Shown: positions 1 through 6,729 of the stretch, piece after piece | Layout of the letters: every line of letters begins with the position of its first letter | Position numbering within the stretch: position 1 is the first letter of the stretch | DNA from: UBA5536 sp964592595 | GTDB taxonomy: Bacteria; Bacteroidota; Bacteroidia; Bacteroidales; F082 | Direction of reading: 5' to 3' | DNA length: 21,735 bases | NCBI GenBank assembly: GCA_964592595.1 | Contig: CAZQFH010000057.1 | Coordinates: forward strand, 1 to 21,735 | Notes under the pieces: generated by a model | Seen by the model: the letters and a program-made list of their open reading frames with translations, nothing else | Database searches by the model: none | Told to the model about the DNA's origin: nothing | Made by a program: the position numbers and the translations under genes

Positions 1-4
1 TCCC

Positions 5-34
5 ATTACTTATCAGCAAATTAAAATAAGTAAT
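5..34 (-). terminator. A/T-rich hairpin just after trhO
   Basis: ATTACTTA (5-12) and TAAGTAAT (27-34) form a perfect 8-bp inverted repeat with a 14-nt loop, starting at the trhO stop codon. It could end the trhO transcript. The stem is all A/T apart from one G/C pair, and no U-tract follows on the minus strand within the window, so the call is weak. Confidence 0.3.
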
Positions 35-1065
35 TAACTAAACACCTCAATAAAGTTTTTTTCAAACCGACCTTTATGATGTGCGTTGGGATGTACATAG
101 CCTTTACGAAGCTGTTTCTGCACATCTTCGGGCAATTGAATCATTTTTTGGCATTCGGCAGAACAGCACTGATCATAGTTTGCAGCACATTTGTCACATT
201 GGATAAAAAGTAAATGACAGGCATCATTGGCGCAGTTGACATGATTATCAGCTGGTGCTCCACATTGATGGCAGCTGGCAATTATTTCATCCGTTACGCG
301 TTCACCCATGCGGTCATCAAAAACAAAATTTTTGCCTTTGAATTTACTTTCCAGTCTTAGCTCTCTTACCTGATGTGCATAATTGATTACGCCACCTTTT
401 AACTGAAAAACATGGTCAAAACCCTGATGTTTCAGGTAAGCCGAAAACTTCTCACATCGTATGCCACCTGTACAATACAACATTACGTTTTTTGGCTGCT
501 TTTCTTTTAGCATATTCACAATCAACGGTATAGATTCCTTGTAAGTATCCACATCCGGCAGTATTGCATTTTGAAAATGACCTACTTCATGCTCATAGTG
601 ATTCCTGAGGTCAATAACCACCGTACCGGGTTCATTCAATTTCTGATTGTAGCTTACCGCATCCAGGTGTTCTCCAACATTATAAATATCAAAGCTGCTG
701 TTGTCGAGGCCATCAGAGAGGATTTTATACTTCACAAGAATTTTGAGCTTATAAAAAGACTTTCCGTTGTCCTCAACGGCTTCATTCAGCAAAACATCTT
801 GTGTATAGGGATGCTGATAGATATAGTTTTTGAAACGATCGTAGTCCGGAAGCGGAACACTAATCTGCGCATTGATACCCTCCTTTGCGACATAGATCCT
901 GCCAAAAACCTTCATCTCAGAAAGCTTTAAAAAGAGTTCATCACGATATTGCTGTGGGTCTTCAACTGCTACAAAACGATAAAAAGAAAGCGTTTTGCGT
1001 TCAAAATTTTCCTGCATCAACTTTAATTTCAGCACCCTGCGGTCTATTTTGTTATAGAGAATCAT
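34..1065 (-). CDS. trhO: tRNA uridine(34) hydroxylase TrhO (YceA-type rhodanese)
   Basis: TrhO-family proteins hydroxylate U34 in the anticodon wobble position of some tRNAs, using molecular oxygen, as the first step to 5-methoxyuridine or cmo5U. The 343-residue protein has the family layout: an N-terminal acylphosphatase-like region (about residues 25-110, with FGRIYVAKEGINAQ), a rhodanese domain (about 130-235) and a Cys-rich C-terminal tail. The rhodanese active loop reads CTGGIRCEKF, with the predicted catalytic Cys at residue 198. The tail has repeated CxxC-type pairs (CHQCG, CDKC, CCSAEC), probably a zinc site. The ATG at 1065 fits a short leader behind the -7 box at 1086-1093. The gene diverges from mfd across a 57-nt gap. 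Family assignment is secure; the exact tRNA set modified in this lineage is not visible. Confidence 0.95.
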   Translation of the reverse strand: MILYNKIDRRVLKLKLMQENFERKTLSFYRFVAVEDPQQYRDELFLKLSEMKVFGRIYVAKEGINAQISVPLPDYDRFKNYIYQHPYTQDVLLNEAVEDNGKSFYKLKILVKYKILSDGLDNSSFDIYNVGEHLDAVSYNQKLNEPGTVVIDLRNHYEHEVGHFQNAILPDVDTYKESIPLIVNMLKEKQPKNVMLYCTGGIRCEKFSAYLKHQGFDHVFQLKGGVINYAHQVRELRLESKFKGKNFVFDDRMGERVTDEIIASCHQCGAPADNHVNCANDACHLLFIQCDKCAANYDQCCSAECQKMIQLPEDVQKQLRKGYVHPNAHHKGRFEKNFIEVFS

Positions 1066-1085
1066 TCTAAATAAATTTTGGAGTG

Positions 1086-1093
1086 CAAAACTA
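1086..1093 (-). promoter_or_regulatory. Bacteroidetes -7 box for trhO
   Basis: On the minus strand 1093-1086 reads TAGTTTTG, an exact match to the TAnnTTTG -7 consensus, 21-28 nt upstream of the trhO ATG. This predicts a leader of about a dozen nt. A TTTG lies further upstream (1123-1120), but its 26-nt spacer is longer than the usual 19-21, so the -33 element is unconvincing. Confidence 0.5.
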
Positions 1094-1122
1094 AACGAAT
1101 TCCATTAGTAAGGTGCTGACAA

Positions 1123-4100
1123 ATGAATCAATCCTTTACTTTTGCAACAAAAATATCTGGTTTGTCAGCTACGCAGCATTATTTCACTTCACAACGCATT
1201 GCACAACTACTTGATGAAATCGACAGGAAGCAACATTTGTTACTTACCGGACTAACCGGCTCATCAAAATCGGTACTAATAAGGGCAATCGCCGATCAAA
1301 GCAAACATTTTCACCTGGTAGTTTGCCCCGATAAGGAAGCTGCAGCTTATTGCTACAACGACCTGGAAAACCTGATGGGCGACAGGGAAAAAGCCCTGAA
1401 CAAGAAAACGGTGCTATTTTACCCCACTTCCTATAAAAGACCTTATGAACCCGAAAAAGCTGACAATAATTACATCTTGTCGCGCACTGAGGTATTGCGC
1501 CGCGTAAGTATAACAAACCGCAAAACCATTGCTGTTACGTATCCCGAGGCCCTTAGCGAAAAAGTTTTTACACAAAAACTACTTATTAAAAATAGTTTCA
1601 GGATAAGGATTGGTGAAGCCTTATCACTTGATTTCCTGACCGATTTTTTAGCAGAATTTCATTTTGAACGCGTTGATTTTGTAATTGAGCCCGGTCAGTT
1701 TGCTTTACGTGGCGGCATTGTAGATGTATTTTCATTTGCCGACGAACACCCCTATCGCATTGAGTTTTTTGGCGACGAGGTGGAATCTATCCGTAGTTTT
1801 GATCCTGTGTCGCAACGTTCGCTGCAAAAGCTAGAAAAAGTTGTTCTGCTACCCAATATGCACGAACGCATGCTTGTGGAGGAGCGTGAAACATTGCTCA
1901 GTCACCTACCCGACAATCTTTTGATATGGATTGACGAGTCTCAGGCGCTTACTGAACGAATTGATCTGGCATGGGAAAAAGCAATCGAGGCCTACGAAAA
2001 ACTTCAGGAGGAAGACAAAAAAACTACACCGCATCAGGCTTTTTCGCATGCGACAGAGATACTGAATCAACTTGCACAGCGTAAAACTATTGAGTGGGGA
2101 AACAGCGGCATTTTGGCAACAGAAAATAGTTTGCAGTTTCACACCAGTCCGCAACCAGCTTTTAACAAAAACTTCGATCTTTTTTTATCACATCTCAAAG
2201 AAAAAAAAGCGGCAGGATTTCAAGTTTTTATTTTTTCTGAAAGCAGCAGACAACTTGAACGAATTCATTGCATACTAACTGATTTACAGCACGATAATTC
2301 AGAAGAGGAGCAAGCTACTTTTATTCCGATTTATCATAGTTTGCATGCTGGTTTTATCAATCACGACGAGAAACTTTGTCTTTTTACTGACCATCAAATT
2401 TTTGAGCGCTACCACCGTTTTCGTTTGCGCGAAGCTTTTGCAACCAAAGAGGCCATCACCATCAAAGAATTGAATGAGCTGAAGCCGGGCGATTATGTAA
2501 CCCATATCGATCATGGTATTGGGCGCTTTGACGGACTTGAAATGATCGATAATAATGGGAAACGTCAAGAAGCAGTAAGGCTAATTTATAAAGACAGCGA
2601 CCTTTTGTATGTAAGCATTCATTCGCTGCATCGCATAGCAAAATACAGCGGCAAAGACGGAGCAGAACCTAATTTGAGCAAACTTGGTTCCAATGTATGG
2701 AATAAGCTCAAAAACAAAACAAAAAGTCGCGTAAAAGACATCGCACGCGAACTGATCAAATTGTATGCAGCCCGCAAAAGCAGCCCTGGTTTTCAGTTTA
2801 TGCCCGACACTTATTTGCAAGCCGAACTGGAGGCGTCTTTTATTTATGAAGACACCCCCGACCAGCTGAAAGCTACTGTTGACGTGAAAAAAGACATGGA
2901 GTCAGAAGCACCTATGGATCGCTTGGTATGTGGGGATGTTGGTTTTGGAAAAACGGAAATCGCCATTCGGGCAGCCTTTAAAGCCGTAACAGATTCAAAA
3001 CAAGTAGCTATTCTGGTGCCAACAACAATTTTGGCAATACAGCATTACAAAACTTTTACAGATCGCCTAAATGGATTTCCGACAGAGATCGATTACATCA
3101 ATCGCTTCAAAACGACCAAACAGCAAAAAGAAACGCTGGAAAAATTAAAAAAAGGTAAAATCGATATTCTAATCGGAACCCATCGGTTGATCAGCAAAGA
3201 TGTAACTTTTAAAGATCTTGGGCTTCTTGTTATCGATGAAGAACAGAAATTTGGTGTGGCAGCAAAAGAAAAACTAAAACAGATCAAAGCCAATGTTGAC
3301 ACTTTGACCTTAACTGCCACGCCTATTCCACGCACATTACAATTCTCGATGATGGGCGCCCGCGACCTGAGTATCATTAGCACTCCGCCTCCTAATCGCT
3401 TTCCAGTTCAAACGGAAATCAGATCGTTCAACGAAACACTCATACGCGATGCCATTCAATATGAGCTTTCGCGCAATGGACAAGTATTTTTTGTACACAA
3501 TCGCGTGCAAAACATTATGGATGTGCATGATATGATTGTTCGTTTTGTTCCTGGCGTTCGGGTTGCTGTGGCTCATGGTCAAATGGATGGCGCAAAACTT
3601 GAAAAAACCATGCTGGCTTTTATTGACGGAGAATATGATGTGCTGCTGGCCACTACTATAATTGAGTCGGGATTGGACATTTCAAATGCCAACACCATAA
3701 TAATTAATGAAGCACATCATTATGGTTTAAGTGATTTGCATCAGTTACGCGGACGTGTTGGACGATCAAATAAAAAAGCCTTTTGTTATTTGCTTGCGCC
3801 ACCCATGGCAGCTTTGAGCAGTGAGGCACAAAAACGTTTAAGAGCTTTGGAAGAATTTGCTGATTTGGGAAGTGGTTTCAATATCGCACTCAGGGATCTG
3901 GATATCAGGGGAGCCGGAAATTTACTAGGTGGCGAACAAAGCGGATTTATCAACGACATTGGCTTCGAAACTTTTCATAAAATATTGGACGAAGCCATTC
4001 TGGAACTTAAAGAAACAGAGTTCAAAGATCTTTTCACGACTGATAAACCCAAGCAATTTGTGCGCGAATGTGTGTTTGAATCAGATATGGAAATCCTAAT

Positions 4101-4521
4101 TCCAAATGCTTATGTTATAACTTCTACAGAACGCATCAGACTTTACTCAGAGCTTGACAATCTGTCTGGTGAAGAAGGTCTTGCAGCATTTACAGAAGAA
4201 CTCATAGATCGATTCGGTCCGATCCCCAAACAAACCAATGCACTTTTCGACACCATTCGCTTGCGCTGGCTGGCCCGTGACCTGGGATTTGAAAAACTTA
4301 TGCTTAAAAATAAAATGCTCACTGCTTATTTTGTAAGTGACCAGCAATCAGCTTACTATCAATCTCCAACTTTTGCAGCCATACTCAAATTTGTTCAGGC
4401 CAATCCTGATCAATGCCGAATGAAAGAAACTCATGAAAAGCTGCTGATTCACATAAGAGGCATCCAAACTGTACTTAAAGCTCTGGAATTGATGCGAAAA
4501 ATAGAATCCAGTCTCAGTTAA
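1123..4521 (+). CDS. mfd: Transcription-repair coupling factor Mfd
   Basis: Mfd binds RNA polymerase stalled at DNA lesions, pushes it off by ATP-driven translocation and recruits UvrA for nucleotide excision repair. The 1132-residue length matches the family. An N-terminal UvrB-homology region comes first; its loop GLTGSSKS is a degenerate Walker A, as expected because this module has lost ATPase function in the family. The RNA polymerase-interacting CarD-like domain starts near residue 453 (LKPGDYVTHIDHGIGRF). The translocase motor carries Walker A GDVGFGKT (604-611), the DEEQ box (705-708), TATPIPRTLQ and the arginine-finger helicase segment QLRGRVGRS. The C-terminal domain that masks UvrA binding follows. 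The ATG at 1123 is the first in frame after the divergent trhO promoter. It reads as a single gene, with folE 115 nt downstream. Confidence 0.97.
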   Translation: MNQSFTFATKISGLSATQHYFTSQRIAQLLDEIDRKQHLLLTGLTGSSKSVLIRAIADQSKHFHLVVCPDKEAAAYCYNDLENLMGDREKALNKKTVLFYPTSYKRPYEPEKADNNYILSRTEVLRRVSITNRKTIAVTYPEALSEKVFTQKLLIKNSFRIRIGEALSLDFLTDFLAEFHFERVDFVIEPGQFALRGGIVDVFSFADEHPYRIEFFGDEVESIRSFDPVSQRSLQKLEKVVLLPNMHERMLVEERETLLSHLPDNLLIWIDESQALTERIDLAWEKAIEAYEKLQEEDKKTTPHQAFSHATEILNQLAQRKTIEWGNSGILATENSLQFHTSPQPAFNKNFDLFLSHLKEKKAAGFQVFIFSESSRQLERIHCILTDLQHDNSEEEQATFIPIYHSLHAGFINHDEKLCLFTDHQIFERYHRFRLREAFATKEAITIKELNELKPGDYVTHIDHGIGRFDGLEMIDNNGKRQEAVRLIYKDSDLLYVSIHSLHRIAKYSGKDGAEPNLSKLGSNVWNKLKNKTKSRVKDIARELIKLYAARKSSPGFQFMPDTYLQAELEASFIYEDTPDQLKATVDVKKDMESEAPMDRLVCGDVGFGKTEIAIRAAFKAVTDSKQVAILVPTTILAIQHYKTFTDRLNGFPTEIDYINRFKTTKQQKETLEKLKKGKIDILIGTHRLISKDVTFKDLGLLVIDEEQKFGVAAKEKLKQIKANVDTLTLTATPIPRTLQFSMMGARDLSIISTPPPNRFPVQTEIRSFNETLIRDAIQYELSRNGQVFFVHNRVQNIMDVHDMIVRFVPGVRVAVAHGQMDGAKLEKTMLAFIDGEYDVLLATTIIESGLDISNANTIIINEAHHYGLSDLHQLRGRVGRSNKKAFCYLLAPPMAALSSEAQKRLRALEEFADLGSGFNIALRDLDIRGAGNLLGGEQSGFINDIGFETFHKILDEAILELKETEFKDLFTTDKPKQFVRECVFESDMEILIPNAYVITSTERIRLYSELDNLSGEEGLAAFTEELIDRFGPIPKQTNALFDTIRLRWLARDLGFEKLMLKNKMLTAYFVSDQQSAYYQSPTFAAILKFVQANPDQCRMKETHEKLLIHIRGIQTVLKALELMRKIESSLS

Positions 4522-4565
4522 TTCAACCCGCATAGCATTCGAAATTAGATAATATCCAGATTTTT

Positions 4566-4593
4566 GTTTAACTTTTATTTTTTATCGTTAAAC
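4566..4593 (+). terminator. Possible terminator after mfd
   Basis: GTTTAAC (4566-4572) and GTTAAAC (4587-4593) form a perfect 7-bp inverted repeat with a 14-nt T-rich loop, followed by ATTTTTAT. The stem is weak (two G/C pairs), so this is a candidate terminator between mfd and folE rather than a firm one. A GTTTAAAC palindrome sits just downstream at 4611-4618. Confidence 0.3.
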
Positions 4594-4636
4594 ATTTTTA
4601 TAGCTTTCGTGTTTAAACAATCGAAATACTTCAATT

Positions 4637-5401
4637 ATGAAATTTAACGGAAAACACGAAGATTTTGCCACACTAAATTTTAATGGAAATGGTAATGGCA
4701 AACACCATACGAATGGTAATAGCAAAGCCAATGGCAAATCATTTTTTTATGAAGAAGCAGAACAAATGGGAGATGATCATGCTTTTACGAGCATTGAAAC
4801 GCCCATGCGTGCGGATGCTTTTCTTCAGTCGGATGATTCAAAAATAGCGGCCATAGAAAAACATTTTGAGCAAATTATGGAGACAATGGGATTGGATTTA
4901 TCGGATGACAGCCTCCACGGAACACCGCACAGGGTTGCTAAAATGTTTGTTAAAGAAATTTTTCATGGCCTGAATCCTGAAAACAAACCACGGATGTCGG
5001 TTTTCGACAATAAGTTCCGTTATGGACAAATGTTGGTCGAAAAAAATATAACGCTGAAAAGCACATGCGAACATCATTTTTTGCCTATCATGGGAAAGGC
5101 ACATGTAGCATATGTTTCCAGCGGAACGGTAATCGGTCTTTCAAAAATTAACCGTATTGTCGACTATTTTGCACGCAGGCCACAAGTGCAGGAAAGACTT
5201 ACAGTTCAAATTGTTGAAGAGTTAAAGAAAGCATTACAGACAGAAGATGTTGCCGCAGTTATTGACGCAAAACATTTTTGTGTTATTGCAAGAGGAATAC
5301 AGGATGACAGCAGTACAACTATAACTTCAGAGTTCAGCGGTGTTTTTAAAACCGACCAAAAAATGAGAGATGAATTCCTTACTTATATTGGCATGAAATA
5401 A
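4637..5401 (+). CDS. folE: GTP cyclohydrolase I (zinc-dependent)
   Basis: FolE converts GTP to 7,8-dihydroneopterin triphosphate, the entry step to tetrahydrofolate and other pterins (or queuosine precursors). The 254-residue protein has a catalytic core from about residue 68 with HGTPHRVAKM and KSTCEHHFLPIMGKAHVAYV. The zinc ligands Cys144, His147 and Cys215 (in HFCVIARG) correspond to Cys110, His113 and Cys181 of E. coli FolE, offset by 34, so this is the canonical type IA enzyme. The first 65 or so residues are an extension lacking family motifs, including an Asn/Gly-rich stretch at about 15-34. The ATG at 4637 is supported because the next in-frame Met lies after this extension at residue 44. 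It looks monocistronic, with hairpins behind it. Confidence 0.95.
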   Translation: MKFNGKHEDFATLNFNGNGNGKHHTNGNSKANGKSFFYEEAEQMGDDHAFTSIETPMRADAFLQSDDSKIAAIEKHFEQIMETMGLDLSDDSLHGTPHRVAKMFVKEIFHGLNPENKPRMSVFDNKFRYGQMLVEKNITLKSTCEHHFLPIMGKAHVAYVSSGTVIGLSKINRIVDYFARRPQVQERLTVQIVEELKKALQTEDVAAVIDAKHFCVIARGIQDDSSTTITSEFSGVFKTDQKMRDEFLTYIGMK

Positions 5402-5444
5402 ACTATTGAAAAGCTTAACAAAAGAATTTTAAATAACATCTACA

Positions 5445-5468
5445 GGAAAAAACGATTTCCATTTTTTT
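5445..5468 (+). terminator. Probable intrinsic terminator of folE
   Basis: GGAAA (5445-5449) and TTTCC (5456-5460) pair across a 6-nt loop, and are followed almost at once by seven T (5462-5468). The stem is short but the U-tract is clear, and it sits 44 nt after the folE stop. Confidence 0.5.
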
Positions 5469-5475
5469 CGCTCAC

Positions 5476-5511
5476 AATCCGGTCTTTATCATTACTGATA
5501 CTTTCCGGATT
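5476..5511 (+). terminator. Second, internally looped hairpin downstream of folE
   Basis: AATCCGG (5476-5482) pairs with CCGGATT (5505-5511). Inside, TATCA (5487-5491) pairs with TGATA (5496-5500) over a TTAC tetraloop, leaving a symmetric 4x4 internal loop. TTTTATG-like sequence follows. It may be a back-up terminator or a structured 3' end, since it lies directly after the T-tract of the first hairpin. Confidence 0.4.
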
Positions 5512-5606
5512 TTATGTTTATGTTAAAAAGTTAGTCAGGCAAAATTTAAAACTTCGTTAAATCCAGATGAATTTTCTTTTTAGACGCTCTATTATACAAT
5601 AGTTGT

Positions 5607-5614
5607 TAATTTTG
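5607..5614 (+). promoter_or_regulatory. -7 promoter box for the lamin-tail protein gene
   Basis: TAATTTTG matches the Bacteroidetes -7 consensus TAnnTTTG exactly, 35 nt upstream of the ATG at 5650. No TTTG is found at the 19-21-nt spacing (a TTTT lies 25 nt upstream), so the -33 box is weak. It is the best candidate start for transcription of the 5650-11979 locus. Confidence 0.45.
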
Positions 5615-5649
5615 CCATGAGAAAATACTAACGCTCAAATAATTTCACT

Positions 5650-6636
5650 ATGAAGAAAAATCTACTTTATTTTATGCTTTTTATGCTGGCAACAAGTTTG
5701 CAGGCGCAGGATTGCTCTGATCTTTTCATTTCGGAATACGTTGAAGGATCGGGCAACAATAAAGCGCTCGAACTCTACAATCCAACTAATAATGCCATTG
5801 ATTTATCGACTTATAAACTCGTTCGCTATAGCAATGGCGAAAACGTACCTTACGATGCTGTATTGTCAGGAACGATAGCGCCAAAATCTACTTTTGTAGT
5901 TGTCCTCGACAAAAGAGATCCTGATGGAACAGGTTTTGAGCAACCAGTGGATCTTGCACTTCAGGCCAAGGCTAATTTGTTTTTATCACCCGTTTACAAC
6001 GTAAACCGCACCATGTATTTCAACGGTAATGATGCCATGACGCTGGAAACAGTTTCAGGTGAAATTATTGATATTTTTGGTCAGGTTGGTCCACCAATGC
6101 TCGAGGATGACAATGGTTGGGGTAACCTCAACGACACAACAATCAACTATAATAGTGGTGGAGTTCCAACTTCTTATACCATTCAAAATTATATTGTTGG
6201 ACCATTGTTTTGGCTAGCCTGGTCAAAAGATCATACCCTAATCAGAAAATCAACTGTCAGAGGGGGTGTTACAACAAATCCAAGCCCTGCATTCATGGTA
6301 CATATGGAGTGGGATTCCATTCCTGAAAATACTTTCGATTCTTTAGGATTTCACCATTGCGAATGCAATACTTTGAGCGTTGGTGAAAATCAGTTCGAAA
6401 AAGCAGTAATCTATCCCAATCCTGCTATCAATAATAAATTTAGTATTACTTCAGCAGAAGCAATTACACGCATTGAATTGCACGATATGAGCGGCAGACT
6501 TATTGAACAATTTTCTTTTGACCAACGCAGCACCGAATATGTATTCGAGAGTAATCTGGAGCTCAAAGGATTGTACCTTGTAAAAATCATTTATCTATCC
6601 AATAAAGTCGGCACACAAAAGTTGCTTTTTAACTAA
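5650..6636 (+). CDS. Secreted lamin-tail-domain (LTD) protein with T9SS sorting tail
   Basis: The 328-residue protein starts with a signal peptide (about residues 1-20, ending LQAQ before Asp). A lamin-tail domain fold follows at about 22-195, recognised from LFISEYVEGSGNNKALELYN and the later MYFNGNDAMTLE. The last 75 or so residues are a type A T9SS sorting domain (YPNPAINN, HDMSGRLIEQ, LKGLYLVKI). It should therefore cross the outer membrane by T9SS and be surface-anchored or released. LTDs in bacteria are known as accessory, probably binding, modules associated with secreted nucleases and phosphoesterases. No catalytic motif is visible here. It lies 93 nt before a TonB-dependent receptor whose other neighbour is a secreted nuclease, which suggests a helper role in nucleic-acid capture (inference). 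Confidence 0.85.
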   Translation: MKKNLLYFMLFMLATSLQAQDCSDLFISEYVEGSGNNKALELYNPTNNAIDLSTYKLVRYSNGENVPYDAVLSGTIAPKSTFVVVLDKRDPDGTGFEQPVDLALQAKANLFLSPVYNVNRTMYFNGNDAMTLETVSGEIIDIFGQVGPPMLEDDNGWGNLNDTTINYNSGGVPTSYTIQNYIVGPLFWLAWSKDHTLIRKSTVRGGVTTNPSPAFMVHMEWDSIPENTFDSLGFHHCECNTLSVGENQFEKAVIYPNPAINNKFSITSAEAITRIELHDMSGRLIEQFSFDQRSTEYVFESNLELKGLYLVKIIYLSNKVGTQKLLFN

Positions 6637-6657
6637 TATTTTATCCTGTCGAATAAT

Positions 6658-6694
6658 GCCATTATGATAATAGCAGAAATATTATCATGATGGC
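6658..6694 (+). terminator. 15-bp inverted repeat between the LTD gene and the receptor gene
   Basis: The arms 6658-6672 (GCCATTATGATAATA) and 6680-6694 (TATTATCATGATGGC) pair along all 15 positions with one G-U wobble, around a 7-nt loop. AATTTTATC follows. It starts 22 nt after the LTD stop and ends 35 nt before the receptor ATG. It may be a terminator or attenuator that lowers read-through into the receptor gene, or a dyad-symmetric protein-binding site. The symmetry is certain; the function is not. Confidence 0.55.
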
Positions 6695-6729
6695 AATTTT
6701 ATCTAATAGACTTGAGAAAAACAGTTATC

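Noticed and set aside
571..930. 119-codon plus-strand open frame over trhO
   Set aside because: It is antisense to the rhodanese gene with no family resemblance and no promoter. The minus-strand frame carries intact TrhO motifs.
1240..1290. Second functional ATPase site in the Mfd N-terminus (GLTGSSKS)
   Set aside because: It deviates from the GxxxxGK[ST] pattern, and the UvrB-like module of Mfd is known to lack ATPase activity. The real site is at residues 604-611.
4679..4740. CRISPR-like or microsatellite array at the folE 5' end
   Set aside because: The AATGG-type units are short, degenerate and in frame, coding for Asn/Gly/Lys. There are no spacers or cas genes.
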